A stretch of 39,588 nt of DNA, from positions 1 through 39,588 of the forward strand of contig JAAYBS010000059.1 of NCBI GenBank assembly GCA_012718855.1. Direction: 5' to 3'. A model generated the notes under the pieces. That model had not been told where the DNA came from. It made no database searches and saw only the letters and a program-made list of their open reading frames with translations. The position numbers were made by a program, and so were the translations under genes. This stretch comes from Syntrophomonadaceae bacterium (GTDB lineage Bacteria; Bacillota; Syntrophomonadia; Syntrophomonadales; Syntrophomonadaceae). Positions 9,538-18,943 of this stretch are shown one piece after another; positions within the stretch are counted from its first letter, which is position 1; each line of letters opens with the position of its first letter.

Positions 9538-10132
9538 TATAATACCCCCTGACTATCCAAACCAGCATTAAATATGCTATAGCTATAATATGTACCAATC
9601 GAATTTTGAATATACCTGTTATCTCACTTTTCAATCGTGGGTTAATGAAATTAAAATCCGGTTCAACCTTCAGATTTAATTGCTTCATTTTAATCCAATT
9701 ATTAAGCAAACCAACAGCAATTCCTTTAATTGACCAGATGGCCCCGGTTAATAGTCCGGTAAACATAGCATCACCAGTACTGCAACAGCTTTTCCAATCC
9801 AGACGTTGCAAAATCAGATAATGGCTGATATGCTTTAATAATTTTCTTAGATCTCTTTCGTCACCATGGGTTGCCCCACGGTGTATAATGCTGCGTATAA
9901 GCGGAGTAGATCTGGTTTTAAGCCAGTTATTAAATTCCGGCCAATCAGAAAACTCTTTTTTAGTTATCCATAGTTTGCGTTTTCCTGCGGAAAATGGAGA
10001 TATGATAAAGATTTCAAGGTGAGGGTAAGCTCCCGGCCAGTCAACTTTAAAAATAAAATGTATTTTTATCTTCAGCATCCATAATAGCAAGGATACCAGT
10101 AATATAACTAATAAAATAAGGTGCCCTGACAT
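9464..10132 (-). CDS. DUF2953 domain-containing membrane protein
   Basis: 222 aa with N-terminal hydrophobic helix; position directly upstream of ytfJ; WKSCCSTGDAMFTGLLTGAIWSIKG resembles the DUF2953 core. Confidence 0.75.
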   Translation of the reverse strand: MSGHLILLVILLVSLLLWMLKIKIHFIFKVDWPGAYPHLEIFIISPFSAGKRKLWITKKEFSDWPEFNNWLKTRSTPLIRSIIHRGATHGDERDLRKLLKHISHYLILQRLDWKSCCSTGDAMFTGLLTGAIWSIKGIAVGLLNNWIKMKQLNLKVEPDFNFINPRLKSEITGIFKIRLVHIIAIAYLMLVWIVRGYYNGNSIRKWNRSSYRESYENCHAEY

Positions 10133-10195
10133 GGTACAATCTCCTGTTTTGGTTATTGTTCCCAGACAGTTCGCCGTCTATGCAAATTTTCAAAT

Positions 10196-10747
10196 TTATC
10201 GTGACTGAGCAATGCTGTTTTCAATAATATCAATTACTTTAGCCATTTCATCTTCAACACTTATATTAGTTCGGCCCAATTGAAAAGTCGGACAATGCAG
10301 GTTGTAATCCAGAATTTTTTTACTGATCTTATTCAGAGTGATACGACTTTCATAGTAAAAATGCTTTTTCTTATTATTATATCGGGCAATAACATCATCA
10401 TTATGCTTCTCCCGCCAGATTACCTGGGTATAACGGCGGAAATAATCCACCTCCTGCCAGAACTTTTCCAGGTCGGCATCAATATCTTTTCCTAATTCAA
10501 TCCAATGAGGAGCAAAATTATTATCTTTTAATATTTTAAAAACCATGCGTAGTTCAGGCGGTTCATAGGGATTTTCCTGCAGATTTAAAGGTTTCCCGGC
10601 TCCGGGCAAGTTATTGAATTTACCTTCTTCCTGGGCTTTGAGAATCTGGTTTTCCACCAAATCTTCCGTACTGCTCATATATTGAGCAAGTTTACGGGCT
10701 TTTTGGGCTTTGGTCTTTATTTGTTCCTCAATCGACTTTTCAGACAC
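10196..10747 (-). CDS. DUF1992 (DnaJ homologue subfamily C member 28-like) protein
   Basis: ENQILKAQEEGKFNNLPGAGKPLNLQENPYEPPELRMVFKILKDNNFAPHWIELGKDI. Confidence 0.88.
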   Translation of the reverse strand: MSEKSIEEQIKTKAQKARKLAQYMSSTEDLVENQILKAQEEGKFNNLPGAGKPLNLQENPYEPPELRMVFKILKDNNFAPHWIELGKDIDADLEKFWQEVDYFRRYTQVIWREKHNDDVIARYNNKKKHFYYESRITLNKISKKILDYNLHCPTFQLGRTNISVEDEMAKVIDIIENSIAQSR

Positions 10748-10749
10748 CC

Positions 10750-11262
10750 TTATTCCTCCTCCAAACCCGGCAATTCCTGCAAACTTGCCAGACCAAAAGC
10801 ACGCAAAAATTCTTCACCTGTTCCATACAGTATTGGTTTTCCAACTACCGGTTTGATGCCCACCTCTTCTATAAGACCTCGTTCCAGCAAACCTGAAATA
10901 GTCTTGTCCCCTTTTACGCCTCTAATGCTTTCAATTTCTGCCCTGGTTATCGGTTGACGGTAAGCAATCAAGGCTAGAGTTTCCAGGGCAGCAGAAGACA
11001 ATCTGCGCTTAACCGGGCGAATCATTCGAGATAGTATATCTGAGTAATCAGGTTTTGAACATAGTGTATAATAACCATCCTCAAGAATAATCTGAATACC
11101 ACGATTAGCCTCACGATACTCAACCATCATTTCTCTTAATATCGGCTTTAGTTCCAGTAATGGTACATCAAGTATTTCCACCAGTTCATCAGCACTTACC
11201 CGTTCAGCACGAGCAAATAGAATGGCTTCTACTGCACCCTTTATTTCCTCACGCATAATCAT
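10750..11262 (-). CDS. scpB: Segregation and condensation protein B
   Basis: KGAVEAILFARAERVSADEL, RRLSSAALETLALIAYRQPITRAEIESIRGV, GKPILYGTGEEFLRAFGL. Confidence 0.95.
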   Translation of the reverse strand: MIMREEIKGAVEAILFARAERVSADELVEILDVPLLELKPILREMMVEYREANRGIQIILEDGYYTLCSKPDYSDILSRMIRPVKRRLSSAALETLALIAYRQPITRAEIESIRGVKGDKTISGLLERGLIEEVGIKPVVGKPILYGTGEEFLRAFGLASLQELPGLEEE

Positions 11263-11977
11263 GAGATAATTCCACCCGTAAATATATTTTTATATCCTCA
11301 TTATTATCTTCCTGTATGGCAGTAACCTTTTGCAGGCGAATCAGTTCCAATAAAGCCAGAAATAAAGCCAGGGCCTCCCGTCGTCTTGAAATGCCCTCAA
11401 ATAATTGCTGCATCCAGATTTCCCGGGCAGGATTATTTAAAGCCAGCATTATTTGCTGCATTTTCTCCTGTATACTGATATCTTCATCAGGAATTTGATA
11501 TAGTTCGTCAGCTTCCGGCATACGACGCAATATTGCCCGATATGCTCTTAATAAACTTACACTGTTGGTAAGTAATTGTTCTTCTATAACCAGGTCTTCT
11601 GATGCTTGGCGAAAAAATACCCGGGGCAAAAGTCCATTTTCCAGTTCAAGCAACCACTGTGCCGCCGTCTTGTATTTTTTATATTCTATTAGTTTTTGCA
11701 TTAGATCAATCCGTGGATCTTCCTCTTCTTCTCCTTCAGACATTATCGCTCGCGGCAATAATAATTTGGATTTCAAATTCAGCAGATAGGAAGCCATTAG
11801 TAAAAAATCACCCATGCGTTCCAGATCATAGTCTCCGGTAACCGACAGGTAGTGCATATATTGTTCGGTAATAACCGCCACCGGAATATCATCCAATTCC
11901 ACTTCATTTTTTTCTATCAGATACAATAATAAATCCAGTGGTCCATGAAAAGCTTCCAGATCAACTAAATAAGCCAC
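11249..11977 (-). CDS. scpA: Segregation and condensation protein A
   Basis: FHGPLDLLLYLIEKNEVELDDIPVAVITEQYMHYL, FLLMASYLLNLKSKLLLP; overlaps scpB start. Confidence 0.95.
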   Translation of the reverse strand: MAYLVDLEAFHGPLDLLLYLIEKNEVELDDIPVAVITEQYMHYLSVTGDYDLERMGDFLLMASYLLNLKSKLLLPRAIMSEGEEEEDPRIDLMQKLIEYKKYKTAAQWLLELENGLLPRVFFRQASEDLVIEEQLLTNSVSLLRAYRAILRRMPEADELYQIPDEDISIQEKMQQIMLALNNPAREIWMQQLFEGISRRREALALFLALLELIRLQKVTAIQEDNNEDIKIYLRVELSHDYA

Positions 11978-11989
11978 GGTTGATCCTCC

Positions 11990-12610
11990 CTAAAAAACTA
12001 TTGCACTAAGTAATCCATAAAGTATCTGCACCAACGGAGTTAGAATTACCGATATGGCACCGCTGACTATCAACAATAACAGGATTAACATACTGTATCT
12101 TTCCAGGGAATACATAAAGTTTGCTCCTTCATCCGGAAGTAAACCGGCCAGAATCTTGGAACCGTCCAGAGGTGGTACCGGAATCATATTAAAAGCAGCC
12201 AGAATGAGATTTATCCAAACCAAAGGGCCCAGTAATTGAAGGGTATAATATGCCCACTGGGCTTGCTGGTATGGAGATAAATATTTGATTAAAATCATTC
12301 CCGCCAGTGCCAACAAGATATTGGTAACCGGTCCAGCCAGGGATACCAGCATCATACCCCGCTTAACCCCAACATTTCTGAAATTTGCCGGATTGACCAT
12401 AACCGGTTTAGCCCAACCAAAATGAAATATCATCAGCATGGCAAAGCCTATCCAGTCAATGTGAGCCAGCGGATTTAAGGTAAGACGGCCCTGATAGTAG
12501 GGAGTATCATCACCTAAATAATCAGCCACTTTACCATGAGCAAACTCATGAAAAGTCAAGCCAATTATTATACCCGGCAACCAAATAAACATTTCATATA
12601 TACTAGGCAT
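11990..12610 (-). CDS. Site-2 protease family (M50) membrane metalloprotease
   Basis: GLTFHEFAHGKVADYLGDDTPYYQGRLTLNPLAHID (HExxH-like) and NMIPVPPLDGSKIL; likely start MPSIYEM at 12610. Confidence 0.92.
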   Translation of the reverse strand: MPSIYEMFIWLPGIIIGLTFHEFAHGKVADYLGDDTPYYQGRLTLNPLAHIDWIGFAMLMIFHFGWAKPVMVNPANFRNVGVKRGMMLVSLAGPVTNILLALAGMILIKYLSPYQQAQWAYYTLQLLGPLVWINLILAAFNMIPVPPLDGSKILAGLLPDEGANFMYSLERYSMLILLLLIVSGAISVILTPLVQILYGLLSAIVF

Positions 12611-15239
12611 TAATAAATTTATCCTCCTCAATCCACTGAGCCACCATCAGCAGCTCTTCTTGTTTGCTTAATATAAGTCCATTCATTTTTTGTCGGTAAA
12701 GTTCAGATAGAATACTACTGTACAATGGTCCGGGCTTTAAACCCATAGCCTTCAAATCATGTCCATTGATTTCCACTTTTACCTTGTCTTTGGCCTCCAA
12801 ATAATGCACCAGTGTCTCCCAGGTATTTTCATTATGCGCGGTTAACAATAAATAAACCAGCGATTCAGCAGAAAAAGCAGCAATCATTTCATGAATATCT
12901 GCCGGTGATGATTTGCCATGTACTTCAATAGCCCGAATAATATCACCCGTCTTACGAGAATTCCTAATACTGTTACTGGCATATTGATCCAAATAATAGC
13001 GGCTTATTACTTCTTCAATCTGTTCATCAGATAATTGGGCCAAAATAACCATAATATAAACCAACCAGGCTCTAAATTCGTTGTTATATTCTCTTTCTTG
13101 CCACCAGGCTATAACTACTGGTATGCGTCTTAAAGTAGTACGACTAATTTGTTGCAGGTCTACTTCGGGCAGAATATATTTCCATACGCCTATTTCTCTC
13201 ATTCGGTACAGTGATGCCACCGGGTCTTTCTCATTTAAAATTAAAATTAATTCCTGAAGTATGCGTTTATGAGATAGCTTACCCAACATATTACGGTCAA
13301 TAGCATCTTTGGCAAATCTCAATGTATCAGGCTCAATAGTAAAGCGATAACGCTGTTCAAAACGGATAGCTCTTAAAACACGGGTAGGATCCTCAACAAA
13401 ACTCAAATTATACAATACACGTATAAAACCATTTTCAATATCCTTACGCCCACCAAAATAATCGATTAAATTCCCAAACGAATCCGGATTAAGGCAAATG
13501 GCCAAAGTATTAATGGTAAAATCTCTTCGGTACATATCTTCACGAATAGATGATTTTTCTACGGTCGGCAAGGCTGCCGGAAACTCATAATACTCCGTGC
13601 GAGCGGTAGCCACATCTATTTTAAAGCCATCCGGCAACACCACTACTCCAGTTTTAAAACGGGGATGAATTCGTTCCTTTCCGCCCAGTTTTTGAGCCAA
13701 AGAACGTGCAATAGACTCTCCATCTCCCTCAACTACCAAATCAACATCAAAATTGGGTACGCGGATAAATAAATCTCTTACAAAGCCTCCTACACAATAT
13801 ACTGTGCTCTCATGTTCCTCGGCTATTTCACCGGCAATTTTCAAAACAGTCAATATCCGAGAAGGCAAGCGGTCGTGCATTAGCTCCCAACAGTTCTCTT
13901 TTTCTGACTCGCTGCCCGTGCCCGAATATAAAACTTCATGATCTTCAGGATAATCTTCCCCATGCAGGGTACGCAAAATATCGGTACGAGATACAATCCC
14001 CACTAGTTTTCCATTTTCTACTACCGGAAGTCTCCCAATATCGTGTTCAACCATTAATCGCTGAATCTCATTAACTGGCGTTTCAGGCTCAACGGATAAA
14101 ATTGCGGTGGTCATAAATCCTTTTACCGGTGCATGCCCCAAATCATGAATACGGGCTTTATCAACATCGCGACGAGATATTACACCTACCATTTGATCAT
14201 TTTCCACTACCGGCATACCGGTATGTCCATAGCGGAGCATTATTTTACCGGCTTCTTCCATGCTATGCGACATGGGTATGGTTTTAACCGGCGTAGACAT
14301 TATATCTTTAGCCAGCATACCGGGAGTACAATTATCCCCCAGTCCGGCAGTAATAATCCCTATTATTTCTTCTACTCCCTGAGCTTTTACAACCGCCGAA
14401 GCTGCCTTGTCATGACCTCTTCCTCCTAAAGGCCTTAAAATATCATTAACCTTAATATTACCGGTACGGCTACGACTTACTACATGAATCCTGCCTTCCA
14501 TTCGTGCTAAAACGAAAATCACATCACTGTTTTCCATTTCAAACAACCGATGGGTTACAATATCCAGGCCGGGAATAAACTCCTCACCATCATCAACTGC
14601 TATTACTACATCTATATTATTAATTCGGTAATGACGGGCTGTATTAAGCAGTTGCTGCAGTAATTGGCGCTGTTCACCTGAAAAAGGCTGATCCATAAAA
14701 TTAGCTACTACAGAAAGGTTGGCTCCCCACTCCAACAAATTGGATACTGCCCTTAAATCCCGGGGGGTAGTGTAAGGAAAAAGTAAGCTACCGGTATCTT
14801 CATATATTCCCAGAGCTAAAATGGTCGCTTCAAAGGAACTAACCGTAAGGCCCTGGTCCAATATTTTTTCAACCAATATAGTAGTCGCAGCCCCCGTATT
14901 ATGTATTTCGGTTATGGGACCACGTAAATCATCAGGTGATACCGGATGATGATCATAAATATAGAACTCCATATCTGATTGCGCAGCAGTTGATTTCAAA
15001 TGTCCCAAACGATTAATATTGGCTGTATCTACCAATATCATGCGTTTAACCCTCGATAAATCAATTTCACGAGGGCTCTTTATAATCAGAGAGTCTTTAT
15101 ATAAAGCTAAAAATTGCCTGACATTCTTGGATAAGGTTCCCGAAAAAACTTTTACGGCACCAGGATAAAGTTTACCTGCTGCCACCATAGAAGCCAAGCC
15201 GTCAAAATCGAGGGCATTATGCGATGTAATAATATCCAA
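12603..15239 (-). CDS. DHH-family phosphoesterase / tandem CBS / tRNA nucleotidyltransferase (CCA- or A-adding) fusion protein
   Basis: 878 aa: SHNALDFDGLAS, DTAN, DHHP (DHH motifs); two CBS repeats (KDIMSTPVKTI..., KGFMTTAILSV...); VYCVGGFVRDLFIRVPNFDVDLVVEGDG, RRDFTINTLAICL, RVLRAIRFEQRY (class II nucleotidyltransferase); TTG start. Confidence 0.93.
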   Translation of the reverse strand: MDIITSHNALDFDGLASMVAAGKLYPGAVKVFSGTLSKNVRQFLALYKDSLIIKSPREIDLSRVKRMILVDTANINRLGHLKSTAAQSDMEFYIYDHHPVSPDDLRGPITEIHNTGAATTILVEKILDQGLTVSSFEATILALGIYEDTGSLLFPYTTPRDLRAVSNLLEWGANLSVVANFMDQPFSGEQRQLLQQLLNTARHYRINNIDVVIAVDDGEEFIPGLDIVTHRLFEMENSDVIFVLARMEGRIHVVSRSRTGNIKVNDILRPLGGRGHDKAASAVVKAQGVEEIIGIITAGLGDNCTPGMLAKDIMSTPVKTIPMSHSMEEAGKIMLRYGHTGMPVVENDQMVGVISRRDVDKARIHDLGHAPVKGFMTTAILSVEPETPVNEIQRLMVEHDIGRLPVVENGKLVGIVSRTDILRTLHGEDYPEDHEVLYSGTGSESEKENCWELMHDRLPSRILTVLKIAGEIAEEHESTVYCVGGFVRDLFIRVPNFDVDLVVEGDGESIARSLAQKLGGKERIHPRFKTGVVVLPDGFKIDVATARTEYYEFPAALPTVEKSSIREDMYRRDFTINTLAICLNPDSFGNLIDYFGGRKDIENGFIRVLYNLSFVEDPTRVLRAIRFEQRYRFTIEPDTLRFAKDAIDRNMLGKLSHKRILQELILILNEKDPVASLYRMREIGVWKYILPEVDLQQISRTTLRRIPVVIAWWQEREYNNEFRAWLVYIMVILAQLSDEQIEEVISRYYLDQYASNSIRNSRKTGDIIRAIEVHGKSSPADIHEMIAAFSAESLVYLLLTAHNENTWETLVHYLEAKDKVKVEINGHDLKAMGLKPGPLYSSILSELYRQKMNGLILSKQEELLMVAQWIEEDKFINA

Positions 15240-15269
15240 ATTATTTATCTCCCTATTTTAATGTTGCTC

Positions 15270-15335
15270 CGGGATAGGGAAAGAGCAATAACTACCTATG
15301 TCATAAAGCATGTTTTGTGCCCATAGAGTATCCCG
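15270..15335 (-). other. Nested inverted-repeat leader region upstream of the DHH-CBS-tRNA nucleotidyltransferase gene
   Basis: Outer arms CGGGATA/TATCCCG enclosing CTATG/CATAG arms in the 103-bp intergenic region. Confidence 0.35.
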
Positions 15336-15342
15336 ATACTTT

Positions 15343-15765
15343 TTACTCAATATCAATTATTGACATGGTGCAACGGGATATGCAAATTAACTTTTCAGCT
15401 TCATTATAAATACGAATATCCCACACAATAGTTCTGCGCCCCACATGCACAGGAACACCAACAGCTTTTACAATTCCATCCCGCACGCTACGAATATGAT
15501 TGGCGTTAATCTCCAGTCCCACTGCCCGCTGCCGGGAAGCATCTATATGCAAATAGCTGCCTGAAGAAGCTACTGTTTCGGCAATAACTACTGAAACCCC
15601 TCCATGCATTATGCCAAACGGTTGATGATGAATTGGAGCTACCGGCATCTGTGCTACTACCCTTTCCGGAGTATATTCAATAATCTCGATGCCGAGTGTA
15701 TTCATAACCGTGTTTTCCAGATTAAATCCTGAAGCATCCTGCAAATCAATCTCCCCCATATCCAT
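15343..15765 (-). CDS. PaaI-family hotdog thioesterase
   Basis: 140 aa; HHQPFGIMHGGVSVVIAETVAS, GLEINANHIRSVRDGIVKA, RRTIVWDIRIYNE. Confidence 0.9.
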   Translation of the reverse strand: MDMGEIDLQDASGFNLENTVMNTLGIEIIEYTPERVVAQMPVAPIHHQPFGIMHGGVSVVIAETVASSGSYLHIDASRQRAVGLEINANHIRSVRDGIVKAVGVPVHVGRRTIVWDIRIYNEAEKLICISRCTMSIIDIE

Positions 15766-15823
15766 ATTGATTATTTATCTTTACATTATATCAGTTTATA
15801 TACTCTTTCATTGCTTATTACAG

Positions 15824-17143
15824 TTACCGGGGTGCTTTCAATCGTTGAGGTATGATGTCATTACTAATCAAATCTGCATAAGTTTCCCGTTTTATAATTA
15901 CATCACTTCTACCATCATTAACCAGTACCATAGCTGGTCTTGGCAAGCGATTATAATTACTGGACATGCTATAGTTATATGCTCCGGTTGCAAATACCAC
16001 TAATAAATCACCCGCCTCAGCTGCAGGTAATTCAATGTCCCAGATTAACATATCTCCGGATTCGCAACATTTACCGGCGATGGATACCACTTCCTGCGGT
16101 GACAGATTAGCTTTGTTGCCCAAAATAGCGCTGTATTTGGCATCATAGAGGGCAGTTCTAATATTATCGGCCATACCTCCGTCTACCGCCAGATATTTTC
16201 TGACATTGGTGACCTCTTTCCAGGAACCAATTGAATAAATGGTGACGCCTGCGGGACCAACTATAGCTCTGCCCGGTTCCACTATTACTCGAGGTATATT
16301 TATATTTGCCTGACGGGCTTTTTCCGCCACAGTACTCATAACTGCATCAGCCCAATCATCTGCATAAGTAGGGTCATCTCCGGCGGAATAGTAAATACCA
16401 AAGCCGCCCCCCATGTCAATTTCATCTAACTGATAACCTAATTTATTATGTATTTCAACCACAAAATCCATCATCAAAGCAGTAGCCTGACGAAATGAAT
16501 CCATCTCAAATACCTGGGAACCAATATGGCAATGCAGCCCTACCAGGTTTATATTAGGACTATTCAGTGCCATCTTTATTCCTTCCATTGCCTGCCCATC
16601 GGGTAAAGTAAAACCAAACTTGGAGTCAATCTGTCCGGTCTGAATAAATTCATGGGTATGAGCCTCCACTCCTGGTGTAATACGCAGCAGAATATCCTGG
16701 GTATAGTTCTTTGCCCGGCATAAATCAGACAGTAAAGAGAGCTCGTAAAAATTATCAACTACTATGCGACCAACGGAATTATCAATTGCCAGTGTAATTT
16801 CATCTATGCTTTTATTATTGCCATGAAAATAAATAAGCTGGGGAGGGAACCCGGCTTCCAGGGCAGTATATAATTCCCCGCCGGAAACCACATCCAGTCC
16901 CAGTCCCTCCTCGTTAACCATACGTATAATAGCCAGAGAAGTCAGTGCCTTACTGGCGTAAAGAACCAGTGAGTTTCCCTGCCGGGCAAACGCGTCTCTA
17001 AAAGCCCGGCAGTTCTGTCGAAAGCCCAGCTCATCAATAACCCATAATGGAGTTCCGTAATCACGGGCTAAATCGACTACATCAATTCCCCCTATTTCCA
17101 AATGCCCTGCCTCATTAAACTGCATGGTTCCAGTTAAATACAT
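15824..17143 (-). CDS. lysA: Diaminopimelate decarboxylase
   Basis: 439 aa; YASKALTSLAI, VSGGELYTAL, FHGNNKS, GLHCHIGSQ, DMGGGFGI, EPGRAIVG, CCESGDML, ATGAYNYSMSSNYNRLPRPAMV. Confidence 0.97.
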   Translation of the reverse strand: MYLTGTMQFNEAGHLEIGGIDVVDLARDYGTPLWVIDELGFRQNCRAFRDAFARQGNSLVLYASKALTSLAIIRMVNEEGLGLDVVSGGELYTALEAGFPPQLIYFHGNNKSIDEITLAIDNSVGRIVVDNFYELSLLSDLCRAKNYTQDILLRITPGVEAHTHEFIQTGQIDSKFGFTLPDGQAMEGIKMALNSPNINLVGLHCHIGSQVFEMDSFRQATALMMDFVVEIHNKLGYQLDEIDMGGGFGIYYSAGDDPTYADDWADAVMSTVAEKARQANINIPRVIVEPGRAIVGPAGVTIYSIGSWKEVTNVRKYLAVDGGMADNIRTALYDAKYSAILGNKANLSPQEVVSIAGKCCESGDMLIWDIELPAAEAGDLLVVFATGAYNYSMSSNYNRLPRPAMVLVNDGRSDVIIKRETYADLISNDIIPQRLKAPR

Positions 17144-17199
17144 GCCTTTTGTTTCCTCCAGTCCCGCTAAATTGTGCTCAGTTTAACATTGGTTCTGCA

Positions 17200-17215
17200 G
17201 TAGCGTCAACGCTAC
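17200..17215. promoter_or_regulatory. Perfect inverted repeat GTAGCGT-CA-ACGCTAC upstream of lysA
   Basis: Operator-like palindrome about 57 bp upstream of lysA start. Confidence 0.35.
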
Positions 17216-17453
17216 CTTCCGGTATATACATAATACAATCACCTGTTTTTGGTATCTGTAGGTTATTGTCATACTCCGTCAACGCTCACTAATATATTTA
17301 TACAACCTGCCTGGAAATTCAGTGAAGACCCCATGATTGTAAGATACAACCCATTAATGAAAATGGTTGTTATGCATACTTCCTCAACAACAATAATCTG
17401 CATCACCATAGTTAAATTAACACAATTATACATACAATAATAAAATCTGCGAA

Positions 17454-17485
17454 AATCCGGATAATCCGCGTCATCCGCGTGAATT
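17454..17485. repeat. ATCCG-type intergenic direct repeat (AATCCGGATAATCCGCGTCATCCGCGTGAATT)
   Basis: Tandem degenerate ATCCGcgt units in non-coding DNA. Confidence 0.45.
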
Positions 17486-17528
17486 AAAATCTCTGTTTTC
17501 TATCTAATCATACATTTGATAATTAAAA

Positions 17529-17550
17529 ACCGGACTTATTTAAGTCCGGT
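17529..17550 (-). terminator. Rho-independent terminator downstream of lapA-like gene
   Basis: ACCGGACTTATTTAAGTCCGGT perfect stem; minus strand followed by TTTTTAATT. Confidence 0.85.
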
Positions 17551-17585
17551 ATATTATTGTTTTTATATTACAGCCGTAATAATCC

Positions 17586-17951
17586 TTACTGTTGTATATT
17601 ATCCGTTTTATTTTCCGGTTTATTGTCCTGTTCTTTAGACTCCTTGGAATGAGACGCCTTTTCTGTGCTTTTAGAAACAGTATCCGCTTTTAATCGGTTC
17701 AATTCTTTTTGTAATTTTTTATTCAATTGATGTAATTCTTTTTCCTGTTTAGCCAATTTATAATACCTGAAACTATCCAGCAAAAATGTAATCAGTGCTC
17801 CTGCACAGGCTGCAATAAGTACTACTATTGCCAGGGAAACTTCCGGAGAGGCCCAGTTTAAATAGCGGATACTAACTACAGCATTGTTCTGAAATACAAA
17901 AACTGCAATACCAATAGTAAAAATTAGTGCTCCAATTAAATATAACGGCAT
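17586..17951 (-). CDS. LapA/DUF1049 family membrane protein
   Basis: 121 aa, two TM helices (GALIFTIGIAVFVFQNN, SLAIVVLIAACAGALITFLLDS) and a charged coiled-coil tail. Confidence 0.75.
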   Translation of the reverse strand: MPLYLIGALIFTIGIAVFVFQNNAVVSIRYLNWASPEVSLAIVVLIAACAGALITFLLDSFRYYKLAKQEKELHQLNKKLQKELNRLKADTVSKSTEKASHSKESKEQDNKPENKTDNIQQ

Positions 17952-18036
17952 CGGTTAGCCCCCTTTCCAGCTGACATCCGGTTCGATTTAAATTTTATAG
18001 CATAAATACCGTATTTGTCCATAATCATCGTATAAG

Positions 18037-18067
18037 TTAAGGGGTCCATAATAATGAACCCCCTTAA
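18037..18067 (-). terminator. Hairpin downstream of secF, possible terminator
   Basis: Minus strand TTAAGGGGGTTCAT-TATT-ATGGACCCCTTAA; poor T tract. Confidence 0.5.
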
Positions 18068-18088
18068 ACTTTTATTCAATAAACTAAT

Positions 18089-18931
18089 TTATGCCTTGTT
18101 GCCTCTGATTTGATACAGCACCGGACTGGTAATAAAAATTGACGAGTAAGCTCCGATGGTAAAACCAATTAACATAGCCAGGACGAACAACTTAATTGAT
18201 TCTCCGCCGAATATTATTAATGCTACCAGGGCAAATACACTGGTGAGAACTGTATTAACTGAGCGGTTCATCATCTGCATTATACTTCGGTTAAGCAAAG
18301 TGGCAAAATCTTCTTTGGACTTGATACGAAGATTTTCACGAACCCGGTCAAAGATAATAATAGTATCATTAATCGTATAACCTATAACCGTTAATATGGC
18401 AGCAATAAAAGCACTGTTGATTTCCCATTGAAACAGAGAAAAGAGACCCAAAACAATCAATACATTATGAATAATTCCTACAATTGCCGCTATACCAAAA
18501 GTCCATTCAAATCTAAATGTAATATACAACAGCATCATTACCGTAGCTATTAATAAAGCCAATATAGCGTTGCGGGTAAGTTCCTTACCTATAACTGCCC
18601 CTACATTTTCCGAACTCAAAAATTCGACCTGTTTGAATTCAGTTTTAAAATTGGCCATTACTTCGTCGGTTTTTTCCTGACTTAATGCTGAAGTGCGAAT
18701 ATAAAACTCATCACCGCTTTTTTGTACATCCGCCTTACCAATTTTCATATCAGCCAAAACTTCACTTACCTGAGCAGAAGTTGTTCCTGCAGGCAATTTA
18801 ATATGCAACATTGATCCACCGGAAAAATCTATGCCCAGATTAAGTCCTTGCATCATTAAAGAGATTATACCGGGTATAATAATCAGGGCGGAAATAATAT
18901 AAAACCATTTTCTTTGTTGAATTATCTGCAT
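18089..18931 (-). CDS. secF: Protein translocase subunit SecF
   Basis: GLNLGIDFSGGSMLHIKL; AILTVIGYTINDTIIIFDRVREN; RSVNTVLTSVFAL. Confidence 0.96.
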   Translation of the reverse strand: MQIIQQRKWFYIISALIIIPGIISLMMQGLNLGIDFSGGSMLHIKLPAGTTSAQVSEVLADMKIGKADVQKSGDEFYIRTSALSQEKTDEVMANFKTEFKQVEFLSSENVGAVIGKELTRNAILALLIATVMMLLYITFRFEWTFGIAAIVGIIHNVLIVLGLFSLFQWEINSAFIAAILTVIGYTINDTIIIFDRVRENLRIKSKEDFATLLNRSIMQMMNRSVNTVLTSVFALVALIIFGGESIKLFVLAMLIGFTIGAYSSIFITSPVLYQIRGNKA

Positions 18932-18943
18932 TGCCTACCCTCC

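Noticed and set aside
17249-17440. 63-aa + strand ORF between lysA and lapA
   Set aside because: No recognisable family, no convincing RBS, AT-rich intergenic composition.
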